From positions 1 to 34,508 of the forward strand of contig SYGM01000133.1 of NCBI GenBank assembly GCA_005799545.1: a DNA stretch of 34,508 nt. The letters run 5' to 3'. The notes under the pieces were generated by a model. That model saw only the letters and a list, made by a program, of their open reading frames with translations. It ran no database searches and was not told where the DNA came from. Source of the stretch: Planctomycetia bacterium. Its GTDB lineage: Bacteria > Planctomycetota > UBA1135 > GCA-002686595. Numbering within the stretch: position 1 is the first letter of the stretch; each line of letters begins with the position of its first letter. This document shows, in pieces, positions 7,678 through 15,416 of the stretch. The position numbers and the translations under genes are program-made.

Positions 7678-8464
7678 CAGCCGTCTTCGACCGCGATTGG
7701 ATCGCAGCGAGCGTTCCGTCCCACAAGCCGATGCGGGCCTGCAGGGCGCGCACGGCCGCGTCCGTAGCCTGACGCCAGCTCTCGTCGCTGTTTCCGCAGA
7801 CTTCCAGCAGCAGCTGCTGAGACAGTGGGCCGTGCGATCCTGAGTCCACCTCGATGTGGCGCTCGAGGTACAGCTGGTACAGCGAGTAGCGGCCGGGGAA
7901 ACGGGCCGCGAGATCCGCGACCAGCCGGCGGAACATGTCCGGAACCAGCTCCTCGCGTCCCAGCGTGAAGAACGCCGCGATCACGGGCAACGAACCGGTA
8001 TCGAGCGCGCCGAAGGTCTTTTCCACGAAAGCGCGCGAGGCCTGGGGTACGGGGAGGCTGGCCAGCGCAGTGCGCACAGGCACGCCACGCTGAACGGCCG
8101 CGACGAAAGTCTCGATCCCTTGAGTCTGGGCGCCGGAGGCGCGCATCGCCTCGAGGTAGAGCTCGTAATGGCTGAGGATTCCGCGCTCGCCCAGATCGTC
8201 CGACTCCTCGCCGACGACGATCTCGTTCACGAAGCGACGCACGGCGGGGGAGCCGCGCGGAACCCAAACCGGCTCCACGCAGGTCAGATGGCGCTGCAGG
8301 GCCTTGAGCAGGCACATGAAGTCCCAGACGGCGAAGACATGGTGTTCCAGGAACACATGCAGGCTCTCCTCGTCACGGACGGAGGTGTAGAGCGGATTCT
8401 TCAGCAGGCGCTCACGGACGGGGGCGATCTCAGCCAGCAGGGTCTGGTAGCGTGCGGAGGTCAT
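7667..8464 (-). CDS. DUF3050 family protein, heme-oxygenase-like fold
   Basis: This 265-residue protein matches the DUF3050 family by several blocks I recognise: 'EHHVFAVWDFMCLLKALQ' (40-57), 'FVNEIVVGEESDD' (78-90), 'SHYELYLEAM' (98-107), 'GREELVPDMF' (169-178) and 'YLERHIEVDSGSHGPL' (199-214). The family is expected to adopt an all-helical heme-oxygenase/TENA-like fold. The conserved Glu, Asp and His residues (E40, H41/H42, E86/E87, H99, E171, H203, D207, H211) are spread in the helical pattern seen in diiron members of that fold, so a metal-dependent oxygenase or similar role is possible but unproven. It follows the symporter gene by 77 bp on the same strand and may share its transcript. 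No signal peptide. Confidence 0.85.
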   Translation of the reverse strand: MTSARYQTLLAEIAPVRERLLKNPLYTSVRDEESLHVFLEHHVFAVWDFMCLLKALQRHLTCVEPVWVPRGSPAVRRFVNEIVVGEESDDLGERGILSHYELYLEAMRASGAQTQGIETFVAAVQRGVPVRTALASLPVPQASRAFVEKTFGALDTGSLPVIAAFFTLGREELVPDMFRRLVADLAARFPGRYSLYQLYLERHIEVDSGSHGPLSQQLLLEVCGNSDESWRQATDAAVRALQARIGLWDGTLAAIQSRSKTAVRC

Positions 8465-8541
8465 CGGAGGGGGTGGCCTAAGGACTAGCCTATCCTGAAT
8501 CGGAGCCGGCAGGGGCTCAACCAGAGAAAGTACGGTCCCCG

Positions 8542-9858
8542 TCAGGCCGTGGATGCGCCCGAGCTCTCGCCCCGCTCGATCCAGGCCGCACAGACCACAT
8601 CACCCATCACATTGACCACCGTCCGGCCCATGTCGAGCAGCCGATCGACCCCAAGGATGATGGCGATGCCGTCGGGGGGCACGCCCACCTGCGCCATCAC
8701 GATCATGATCAGGGGCAGCGAGCCTCCCGGGACGCCTGCGGCGCCGATCGCGGAAAAGACGCACAGCAGCACCACGACGGCCTGCTGGGCCAGCGTCAGT
8801 TCGATTCCGAATACCTGGGCCACGAAGAGCACCACGGCGCCCTCGAAGAGCGCCGTGCCGTTCATGTTCATCGTCGCGCCCAGCGGGAGCACGAAGCCCG
8901 CCACCGAGGGTCGCACGCCCAGCTCGGATTGCGCGATGCGGATCGAGGTCGGCAGGGTTGCGTTGCTCGAGGAAGTGGAGAGCGCCGTGCCGACGATCGG
9001 CATGGCCTTGCGCATGAACTCGATCGGACTGCGCTTGCACAGCACGCGGATCAGCAGCGGGAACAGCCCCAGCAGCAGGATCAGGTAGCCGGCGATCACG
9101 AGCGCCATGTACATCGCCAGCTTGCCCAGCAGATCAAAGCCGAACTTCGCGATCACCGAGAAGATCAGGCAGAAGACCGCGTAGGGCGCGAGCTTCATCG
9201 CGAAGCCCACGATCGTCACCATCGCGCCGCCAACGGTCTCCATCCATTCGACCATGCGCTCGCGCCGGCCCTTCTCGGCCAGCGTCAGAGCGCAGCCCAT
9301 CAGCAGCGCAAAGACGATCACAGGCAGCATGTCCATGCTCACCACGGCCTGCAGCACGTTGCGCGGCAGGAACATGTTGAGCAGCTTGTTGGCTCCGTCG
9401 AGCACGCTGGTGAAGTTCTGGGCTTCGGCCTTGGCCTGCAGCGCAGCGGCATCGGATCCGTACTGCGTCATCAGGGCTTCCTTGGTTGCGGCGTCGAAGC
9501 CCGCTCCCGGCTGGAAGGTGTTGAGCAGCGTCAGTCCGATCACAACCGAGATGGCCGTGGTGCCCAGAAAGAACAGCAGCGTCTTGCCGCCGATGCGCCC
9601 GAGCTTGCTGAGATCGCCCAGCCCGGCGACGCCCACGACCAGGGACGTGAAGACGAGCGGCACCACAACAAGGAACAGCAACCGCAGGAAGATCTGGCCG
9701 ATCGGGTGAGCCACGCCGTCTGCCAGCACGTTGACCCACTCGCGGGCGGCTGGGGAGCCAGCCGCGAGGCTGTTCGCAAGCCCGCCGGCCAGTGCGCCCA
9801 GAACGAGGCCCAGCAATACCTTGCGGTGCAGGGAAGGATCCGAGGTGGGAGCGCTCAT
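8542..9858 (-). CDS. Na+-coupled glutamate/aspartate-type (DAACS) symporter
   Basis: A 438-residue membrane protein of the dicarboxylate/amino acid:cation symporter family, which takes up glutamate, aspartate or C4-dicarboxylates with Na+ or H+. The serine-rich hairpin loop 'STSSSNATLP' is at 294-303, the Na+ motif 'NMNGT' at 331-335, hairpin 2 'GVPGGSLPL' at 375-383, and helix 8 'VDRLLDMGRTVVNVMGD' at 404-420. In the archaeal homologue GltPh the matching helix carries D390, D394, R397, T398, N401 and D405. Here D405, D409, R412, T413, N416 and D420 are all kept, which favours an acidic amino acid. An Ala/Lys/Glu-rich loop at about 118-150 is typical of bacterial members. It is divergent from the CstA gene, with only 37 bp between starts. 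Confidence 0.9.
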   Translation of the reverse strand: MSAPTSDPSLHRKVLLGLVLGALAGGLANSLAAGSPAAREWVNVLADGVAHPIGQIFLRLLFLVVVPLVFTSLVVGVAGLGDLSKLGRIGGKTLLFFLGTTAISVVIGLTLLNTFQPGAGFDAATKEALMTQYGSDAAALQAKAEAQNFTSVLDGANKLLNMFLPRNVLQAVVSMDMLPVIVFALLMGCALTLAEKGRRERMVEWMETVGGAMVTIVGFAMKLAPYAVFCLIFSVIAKFGFDLLGKLAMYMALVIAGYLILLLGLFPLLIRVLCKRSPIEFMRKAMPIVGTALSTSSSNATLPTSIRIAQSELGVRPSVAGFVLPLGATMNMNGTALFEGAVVLFVAQVFGIELTLAQQAVVVLLCVFSAIGAAGVPGGSLPLIMIVMAQVGVPPDGIAIILGVDRLLDMGRTVVNVMGDVVCAAWIERGESSGASTA

Positions 9859-9868
9859 GGGCGCCTCA

Positions 9869-9877
9869 TGCTACTTT
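9869..9877 (+). promoter_or_regulatory. Extended -10 element before the CstA-like gene
   Basis: TGC-TACTTT lies in the 37-bp gap between two divergent start codons and ends 18 bp before ATG 9896. It matches the TGn-TA pattern seen elsewhere in the window. No clear -35 box is visible; one would fall inside the coding region of the divergent symporter gene. Confidence 0.35.
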
Positions 9878-9895
9878 TGCTCTTGCCCCCCCGCC

Positions 9896-11554
9896 ATGAG
9901 TCTGGCCCTCTTCGCGCTGTGTTTCATCGTCGTCCTGTTTCTCGGCCACCGTCTCTACGGCGGCTGGGTGGCACGACAGCTGCGGCTGGATGATCAGCGT
10001 CGTACGCCGGCGCACACGCATGCGGATGGCGTGGACTATGTTGCCACGCCGCCCTTCTATCTGTTCGCGCAGCATTTCTCGGCCATCGCGGCCGCGGGTC
10101 CGATCGCGGGGCCGATCCTGGCCTGTCAGAGCTTCGGCTGGCTGCCCTGCCTGCTGTGGATCGTCTTCGGTGTGATTTTCGTGGGCGCTGTGCACGATTT
10201 TTCCGCGCTGGTCGCCTCGCTGCGGCACGGCGGCACCTCGATCGCGGAGATCACGCGCGAACGACTCGGCACGGCGCAGGGCCGCGCGATGATGGCTTTC
10301 ATCTGGATCGCGCTGGTGTACGTGATCGTCGCCTTCACCGACATCACTGCCGGTTCCTTCGTGCAGGGCACCGATGAACTCGAGGCCGGAGGAACGAGCT
10401 TCAATCCGGGCGGCGCCGTTGCGGCTGCCAGCGTGTTGTACCTGCTGCTCTCGGTGATGATGGGGCTGGTGCAGCGCTTCTTCGCGCCACCCCTGTGGCT
10501 GGTGACGGTTGTCTTCGTGCCCGCGACGTTCGCCCTGGCCTGGGCAGGCACGCACCTTTCGCACTGGCTGATCTTTGACGGGCTGACCTGGTCGCTCGCG
10601 ATCCTCGCGTATTGCTGCATCGCTTCGGTGACGCCGGTGTGGCTCCTGCTGCAGCCGCGCGGATATCTGGGCGGTTTCGTGCTGTATTCCGCGATCGCCA
10701 TTGGCGTGATCGGAATGCTGTTCGGCGGCTATGAGGTGCGCCAGCCGGCCTTCACCGGATTCGATGCCGGCGGCGCGACCGGCGCGCTGATGCCGTTCCT
10801 GTTCGTGACGATCGCCTGCGGGGCCTGCTCGGGATTCCACGGGCTGGTGTGCTCCGGCACGACCAGCAAGCAGATCGATCGCGAGAGCCATTCCCACACG
10901 GTCGGTTACGGAGCGATGCTGGCAGAGGGTTTCGTGGCGGTGATTGCGTTGGTGACGATCGTGATCTTCACGCGTGAAGAGATCGCGGGCATGAAACCCG
11001 GAGCCATCTACGGACGCGGCATCGGTGAGTTCCTGACGCTTCTGATCGGACGCGAGAACCTGCCGTTCGCGATCACCTTCGGCGCGATGGCCTTCTCGAC
11101 CTTCGTGTTCGACACGCTGGACGTCGCCACCCGACTCGGCCGCTATCTCGTGCAGGAACTGATCGGCCGGCACGGGATCTTCTGGGCAAGCATGGGGGTG
11201 TTGCTGACGATCGGGCCGGCGGCCCTGATGCTCGTGTCTGCCGGCTCCGGCGGTTACCTCAAGTTCTGGACGCTGTTCGGTGCCTCCAATCAGCTGCTGG
11301 CGGCGCTCACGCTGCTCTCGATCGCCGTCTGGATGAAGAGCCAGGGTCGTACGGCCTGGTTCCTGATCCTGCCGATGAGCGGGCTGCTGGTGACGACGCT
11401 GTGGGCGCTGGGCAGCCTGACGCTTTCCAACTGGCGGGCGGCGCAGGGCCTTGATGCGGCCATGGGCAACGCGCTGGCGGCTGCGGCGCTGATGGCGTTG
11501 GCGCTGTTTCTGGTGGTCAGCGGCCTGCGCCGCGGCAGCCGGCTGTCCGCCTGA
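9896..11554 (+). CDS. cstA: CstA-family carrier (peptide or pyruvate transporter)
   Basis: A 552-residue membrane protein of the CstA family; E. coli members CstA and BtsT (about 700 residues) import peptides or pyruvate, and shorter forms like this one are common in other phyla. Family blocks are 'FYLFAQHFSAIAAAGPIAGP' near residue 50, 'VHDFSALVASLRHGG' near 98, 'ACGACSGFHGLVCSGTTSKQI' near 305, and 'FVFDTLDVATRLGRYL' near 402. More than a dozen hydrophobic segments are present. ATG 9896 starts directly with the first membrane helix. A longer in-frame extension back to 9731 was not used because it would run antisense through the start of the symporter gene and adds a non-hydrophobic, Pro/Arg-rich stretch. 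Substrate not determined. Confidence 0.88.
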   Translation: MSLALFALCFIVVLFLGHRLYGGWVARQLRLDDQRRTPAHTHADGVDYVATPPFYLFAQHFSAIAAAGPIAGPILACQSFGWLPCLLWIVFGVIFVGAVHDFSALVASLRHGGTSIAEITRERLGTAQGRAMMAFIWIALVYVIVAFTDITAGSFVQGTDELEAGGTSFNPGGAVAAASVLYLLLSVMMGLVQRFFAPPLWLVTVVFVPATFALAWAGTHLSHWLIFDGLTWSLAILAYCCIASVTPVWLLLQPRGYLGGFVLYSAIAIGVIGMLFGGYEVRQPAFTGFDAGGATGALMPFLFVTIACGACSGFHGLVCSGTTSKQIDRESHSHTVGYGAMLAEGFVAVIALVTIVIFTREEIAGMKPGAIYGRGIGEFLTLLIGRENLPFAITFGAMAFSTFVFDTLDVATRLGRYLVQELIGRHGIFWASMGVLLTIGPAALMLVSAGSGGYLKFWTLFGASNQLLAALTLLSIAVWMKSQGRTAWFLILPMSGLLVTTLWALGSLTLSNWRAAQGLDAAMGNALAAAALMALALFLVVSGLRRGSRLSA

Positions 11555-11646
11555 GGCTCAAGCTGGCGGGTTGCGCGGAACCAAGCCGCCCCGTGCCGGT
11601 TACACTCCTCCTTCTGATCCCCCCGACCTCCCTTTCAAGGAATCCC

Positions 11647-12699
11647 ATGAAGCCGTTCTTGGCACTGTCCCTGTGTCTGATCGCCGGAGGTACCGCCCTC
11701 CAGACCGACTATTCCAAGCCGCGTTCGCTGCGCATCGAGTCGGAGCTGACGATGAGCAATGAGATCGTCGAGATGTCGATGGAGCGCGATGGCGAGCCCG
11801 TGGACATGCCCAACATGGGCGGGGGAAGCGAAACCACCTACAGCATGGTGTTCGTTGATGAACTGCTGGAGAGCAAGGACAACACTCCCAAGAAGCTCAA
11901 GCGCCACTTCGAGAAGGTCGGCGGCAAGGCCACGATGAGCATGGGCGATCAGTCCAACGACAGCGAGATCGAGAGCCCCTTCGAGGGTGCTGTGGTCGTG
12001 ATGGACGGCACCGGCGACGAACTCAAGTTCGAGTTCGAGTCCGGCAGCGAACCGGACCACGAGGAAGCGCTCAAGAATCACAAGCTGACGCTCTCCCTCG
12101 ACGGCCTGCTGCCCGATGGCGAGGTTGAGAAGGATGCCAGCTGGGATCTGGAGAAGGACGCCATCCTTGCGGCGCTGGGCCTCGACATGACGCGCACCTA
12201 CTTCCCGCCCCCGCAGCGCGACAGCGCCGGCGGTGGTGAAGGCGGCGGTCGCGGCCGCGGAATGCGCGGCATGGGCCGCATGGGCGCCGGGCCGCTCGGC
12301 CAGGCCGAGTGGGAAGGTAAGGCCAAGCTGATCAGTCTCGAGGAGGAACTCGACGGCGAGAAGGTCGCCAAGGTTGAGATCAAGATCGAGGCCAAGGGCA
12401 CGATGGAAGATCCCCAGATGGGCGGCGGTGGCCGTCGTCAGCGGATGTTGGAACCCACTGCGGTTCTGCCCGAGACGACCTACAGCGCCGAGGGCGAGGG
12501 CTTCCTCTACTTCTCGGTTGCGGACAAGCGCCCGGTCAAATTCGAGCTGGAAGGCAAGAGCGAGACGGAGTCGAACCGCGAGATGACGCGTCAGGAGAGC
12601 ACGATGAAGATGCACTCCAAGAGCGCGGGCAAGTTCTCGATCAAGGTCGGCATCGCCAAGGAAGAAGCCAAGGCCGAGAGCAAGGAAGAGAAGAAGTAA
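11647..12699 (+). CDS. Secreted, highly charged protein of unknown function
   Basis: I do not recognise this 350-residue protein. It has a signal peptide (residues 1-19, 'MKPFLALSLCLIAGGTALQ') and is then acidic and rich in Glu, Lys and Ser, with repeated beta-like stretches ('RIESELTMSNEIVEMSMERDG', 'AKVEIKIEAKGTMEDP', 'VKFELEGKSETESNREM'). A Gly/Arg/Met-rich low-complexity linker lies at about 194-222. The last 16 residues are a Lys/Glu/Ala tail, of the same general kind as the tail at bases 1-86. ATG 11647 has a good ribosome site, AAGGA five to six bases upstream, which is rare in this window. The 11555-11646 gap holds a TACACT -10-like box at 11601-11606. A strong terminator follows, so it is a transcription unit end. 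Confidence 0.8.
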   Translation: MKPFLALSLCLIAGGTALQTDYSKPRSLRIESELTMSNEIVEMSMERDGEPVDMPNMGGGSETTYSMVFVDELLESKDNTPKKLKRHFEKVGGKATMSMGDQSNDSEIESPFEGAVVVMDGTGDELKFEFESGSEPDHEEALKNHKLTLSLDGLLPDGEVEKDASWDLEKDAILAALGLDMTRTYFPPPQRDSAGGGEGGGRGRGMRGMGRMGAGPLGQAEWEGKAKLISLEEELDGEKVAKVEIKIEAKGTMEDPQMGGGGRRQRMLEPTAVLPETTYSAEGEGFLYFSVADKRPVKFELEGKSETESNREMTRQESTMKMHSKSAGKFSIKVGIAKEEAKAESKEEKK

Positions 12700-12720
12700 C
12701 GCTTTTCTTCAGAGAACACA

Positions 12721-14181
12721 TCAGGGCTGGTGTCTTCGCCAAGGCGGAGGCACCAGCCTTCGTTTTGCATCGCTGCTGCGGGCGATGTTGTCGCTGTGCG
12801 GGTCTGCTTGGGTGAAGTCGCGATCCCACAGTTGGCAGGTCACCTGCTTGTGCTTCTGGTCGAGACCCTCGCAGTAGTTGGTGAACAGGCAGCGGCGCAC
12901 CTCGTTTTCGCGGCCCAGCTCGATCTTGCGCCACCAGTCAGGATCGGCGAGTGACTGGCGCGCGGCGGCCACGAAGTCGCAGGCTCCGCCGCGCAGCGCG
13001 GATTCCGCCAGCTCGAAGCGGTCGATCCCGCCCGCGCCTCCGACGGGTGTGGAAAGCCGCTCGGCGCGCAAGGCCTCGCGGATGCCGCGCGAGAGGTGCA
13101 GATTGCGACCGTGCGGGCCGCGCTCATCGAGCTTGGCCGTGGGCATGCACTCCAGTCCGCTGGGGCCGGTGTAGGGGTAGATCGCCTCGCCCACCTTGGG
13201 CGCGCGCGCATCCTCGAACTTCCCGCCCTTGGAGACGGAGATGAAGTCGATGCCCGCGCGGGAAAGGGCCACAGCGGCGTGGCAGGCATCCTCCAGTCGG
13301 CTGCCGCCCTCGATCACCTCGTCGCCGAGCATGCGGCAGCCGATCGTCCAGTCGCGTCCGGCCCTGGCCTGCGTTGCACGCAGCACTTCCAGCGGAAGGC
13401 GCACGCGGCCTTCGGGTGTGCTGCCGTAGCCATCCGCGCGCGTGTTGAGCTTCGAAAGGAACGAGGCAAGCGTGTAGGCGTGCGCGTAGTGCAGCTCGGC
13501 ACCATCAAATCCCGCAGTACGTGCGCGCACGGCCGCATCCGCGAACAGCCCGGGCAACACGCGCGGCAGATCGGCGATGTGGGCAAGGTGCGTGTCCGTG
13601 ACGCGCTCGCGGTAGCCGCGCTCGAGATCCTCCCGCTCGCGCTCGCTCAGAACCTGACGGAGTTCGTCTTCGGAAAGCTCCTGGAGTGCGCTGCGCACAC
13701 CGCTGTCCTCGGCGAGCCGACCGCGCAGCTCCGGACGCAGACGCTCGAGCGCGGCGCGATGCGCGTCCCGGATGATCAGAAAGCACTCGAGATACTTCTG
13801 CCGCTCCGGCCGACGGCGGATGGCGAGAAAATCGATCAGCTGGATGAAGAGGCGCGTGCGACCCGCACTGCGCTCGCGCACGCGCTCCACCAGAGAGCGC
13901 AGTCCGGGCACGAAACGATCGGCGCCGATGCGCAGCAGCGGGCCGCTGGGCACATCCCGGATGCCGGTGGCTTCGACGACGATCACGCCCGGCTGGCCAT
14001 CCGCAAGGCGGCCGTACCAGTCCAGAATCTCCGGCGTGACGAAACCTTCTTCGCTGGCGCGCCACGGCACCATCGCCGGCACCCAGGTGCGTGCCCGCGC
14101 CACCGCCGCCCCGTAGCGAATCGGCGAAAACAGGAGGCTCGAGGCGGCCTGAATGGGTGGGTTGTGCGCTTCGGATTCCAC
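12721..14181 (-). CDS. Old Yellow Enzyme-like NADH:flavin oxidoreductase, atypical
   Basis: A 486-residue FMN-dependent TIM-barrel reductase; the family reduces activated C=C bonds, including enoyl and dienoyl-CoA esters. The barrel starts at 'LFSPIRYG' (17-24). The active-site pair is H231 and H234 in 'FDGAELHYAHAYTLASFLS', followed by 'NTRADGYG', and the phosphate-binding end is 'GGAGGIDRFELAE' (381-393). Two oddities stand out. A charged helical insert fills about 120-205. Near the end, C431, C437 and C449 recall the [4Fe-4S] motif of dienoyl-CoA reductases, but the second cysteine is Thr434, so a normal cluster is doubtful. The start is GTG at 14181, since the barrel begins before the first usable ATG. 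It is divergent from the SDR gene, with 29 bp between starts, suggesting a shared promoter region and pathway. Confidence 0.82.
   Translation of the reverse strand: MESEAHNPPIQAASSLLFSPIRYGAAVARARTWVPAMVPWRASEEGFVTPEILDWYGRLADGQPGVIVVEATGIRDVPSGPLLRIGADRFVPGLRSLVERVRERSAGRTRLFIQLIDFLAIRRRPERQKYLECFLIIRDAHRAALERLRPELRGRLAEDSGVRSALQELSEDELRQVLSEREREDLERGYRERVTDTHLAHIADLPRVLPGLFADAAVRARTAGFDGAELHYAHAYTLASFLSKLNTRADGYGSTPEGRVRLPLEVLRATQARAGRDWTIGCRMLGDEVIEGGSRLEDACHAAVALSRAGIDFISVSKGGKFEDARAPKVGEAIYPYTGPSGLECMPTAKLDERGPHGRNLHLSRGIREALRAERLSTPVGGAGGIDRFELAESALRGGACDFVAAARQSLADPDWWRKIELGRENEVRRCLFTNYCEGLDQKHKQVTCQLWDRDFTQADPHSDNIARSSDAKRRLVPPPWRRHQP
12725..12766 (+). terminator. Strong intrinsic terminator after the secreted-protein gene
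   Basis: Bases 12725-12740 pair with 12743-12758 to form an almost perfect hairpin (stem start GGCTGGTG with CACCAGCC, two G-U pairs, very small loop), followed by TTCGTTTT. The U-run is on the + side only, so it ends + strand transcription. The hairpin lies inside the last codons of the convergent reductase gene. Confidence 0.8.
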
Positions 14182-14210
14182 GCGGGTTGTGGCACACTCT
14201 AGCGCCCCTC
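14182..14210. promoter_or_regulatory. Divergent promoter region between reductase and SDR operon
   Basis: Only 29 bp separate the GTG of the reductase from the ATG of the SDR gene. The + strand contains TGG-CACACT, a weak form of the extended -10 pattern, about a dozen bases before ATG 14211. Both transcripts would need overlapping promoters and very short leaders. No operator palindrome was identified. Confidence 0.3.
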
Positions 14211-15011
14211 ATGGCCCTCCCCAAAGTCGTCTTCGTCACCGGCGCCGGCCGCGGAATCGGGGCTGCGCTCGCGCGCAGCCTGTGCCGTCGCGGCGCTGCC
14301 GTCGTGCTGGGTGCACGCAGTCAGGAAGCCGTCACCGAGCTCGCGGACGAGCTGCGGGATGCCGGGGGGCAGGCACTGCCGGTCTATGTCGATGTCAGCG
14401 ATCCCGACACGATCACCGATGCCGTGGCGCTGGCGCGCGAGTGGGCGGCGCCATTCGGCGTCATCGACGGTTTGATCAATAACGCCGGCATCGCCATCAC
14501 GGCCCCGTTCCTGCGCCACGGCCGCGAGAGCGGCGAGGACCTGTACCAAAAGCATCTGGCGACCAACTTTCACGGTGCGCGGCGCATGATCGAGGCGCTC
14601 GCGCCACAGATGGTGGAGCGTCGCCAGGGCCGCATCGTCAACATCGCCTCTTCCGCCGGTCTGCAGGGCTACGCCTATGCGGCAGCCTATGTGGCCAGCA
14701 AGCATGCGCTGGTCGGCTACAGCCGCTGCGCCGCGCTCGATCTCAAGGGCAGCGGAGTGACGCTCAATGTGGTCTGCCCGCACTATGTCGATTCACCGAT
14801 GACCGACCAGACCGTGGCCAGAATCATGCAGAAAACAGGCCGTTCCGAGGCCGACACGCGAGCCTTTCTGGCCGCGCAGAACCCGGGCGGGGCTCTGGTG
14901 ACCACGGAGGAAGTCTCGGGTTGCGTCGAGGAGTTCCTGATCGGCGAACGCAATGGTGCCATCGTCGAGCTGCTCGGCGGAGGACAGCGCAGGGAGGCAT
15001 CACAGGCATGA
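14211..15011 (+). CDS. Short-chain dehydrogenase/reductase (SDR)
   Basis: A 266-residue NAD(P)-dependent oxidoreductase of the classical SDR family, likely acting on a 3-hydroxyacyl-CoA or ring alcohol given its neighbours. The cofactor motif TGAGRGIG is at 10-17, 'NNAG' at 90-93, and the catalytic set is S147/S148, Y160 and K164 in 'YVASK'. 'CPHYVDSPMT' near 188 is the usual loop over the substrate. All key residues are present. ATG 14211 puts the Rossmann fold at the very N-terminus; an upstream in-frame extension overlaps the divergent gene and was not used. It overlaps the RidA-like gene at ATGA, so it is the first gene of a four-gene operon. Confidence 0.9.
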   Translation: MALPKVVFVTGAGRGIGAALARSLCRRGAAVVLGARSQEAVTELADELRDAGGQALPVYVDVSDPDTITDAVALAREWAAPFGVIDGLINNAGIAITAPFLRHGRESGEDLYQKHLATNFHGARRMIEALAPQMVERRQGRIVNIASSAGLQGYAYAAAYVASKHALVGYSRCAALDLKGSGVTLNVVCPHYVDSPMTDQTVARIMQKTGRSEADTRAFLAAQNPGGALVTTEEVSGCVEEFLIGERNGAIVELLGGGQRREASQA

Positions 15012-15412
15012 AGATCGAAGCGGTGCAGGTCGATGGCTGGGCTCCTCCGCGCGGTTACGCCAATGCGGTCGCCGTCGAGGGTGCGCAGAAACTGCTGTTC
15101 GTGGCCGGGCAGATCGCCTGGGACAAGGATCAGCGCCTTGTGGGATCCGGTGACTTTGCGCGCCAGTTCGCGCAGGCGCTCTCCAACTGCGTGGCGCTGG
15201 TGCGCGCCGCCGGTGGCCGCCCCGAGCACATCGTGCGCATGACGGTCTATGTCACCGACAAGCGTCGTTATCTGGCGGCGTTGAAGGAGATCGGTGCCGC
15301 CTGGCGTGAATCGATGGGCCGGCACTACCCCGCGATGGCGCTGGTGCAGGTCGCAGATCTGCTCGAGGAGGGTGCCATGGTGGAGATCGAGGCAACGGCG
15401 GCGATCGGCTGA
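15008..15412 (+). CDS. RidA/YjgF-family protein lacking the imine-deaminase arginine
   Basis: A 134-residue member of the RidA (YjgF/UK114) family. Canonical RidA is a trimer that hydrolyses reactive enamines and imines to ketones and ammonia, using an arginine (R105 in E. coli) in the segment 'VARLP'. Family blocks here are 'FVAGQIAWD' (31-39), 'RPEHIVRMTVYVTD' (71-84), 'HYPAMALVQVADLL' (106-119) and 'VEIEATA' (125-131). The arginine position reads Asp117 ('VADLL'), so deaminase activity of the classic kind is not expected. Members of this branch are often encoded in CoA-ester degradation operons. It overlaps the SDR gene before it and is 4 bp from the crotonase gene after it. Confidence 0.85.
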   Translation: MKIEAVQVDGWAPPRGYANAVAVEGAQKLLFVAGQIAWDKDQRLVGSGDFARQFAQALSNCVALVRAAGGRPEHIVRMTVYVTDKRRYLAALKEIGAAWRESMGRHYPAMALVQVADLLEEGAMVEIEATAAIG

Positions 15413-15416
15413 AGAC

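Noticed and set aside
9731-9895. Longer N-terminus for the CstA-like protein
   Set aside because: It would overlap the divergent symporter gene and adds a Pro/Arg-rich stretch absent from the family.
9866-11173. Minus-strand open frame opposite the CstA-like gene
   Set aside because: Highly polar His/Arg/Glu composition typical of the complement of a membrane protein gene; no start context or motif.
11567-11592. Terminator after the CstA-like gene
   Set aside because: GGCGG/CCGCC arms can pair but the stem is interrupted and no T-run follows.
12721-14181. Canonical [4Fe-4S] dienoyl-CoA reductase
   Set aside because: One of the four cluster cysteines is Thr and the second NAD(P)H/FAD domain of that enzyme is absent.
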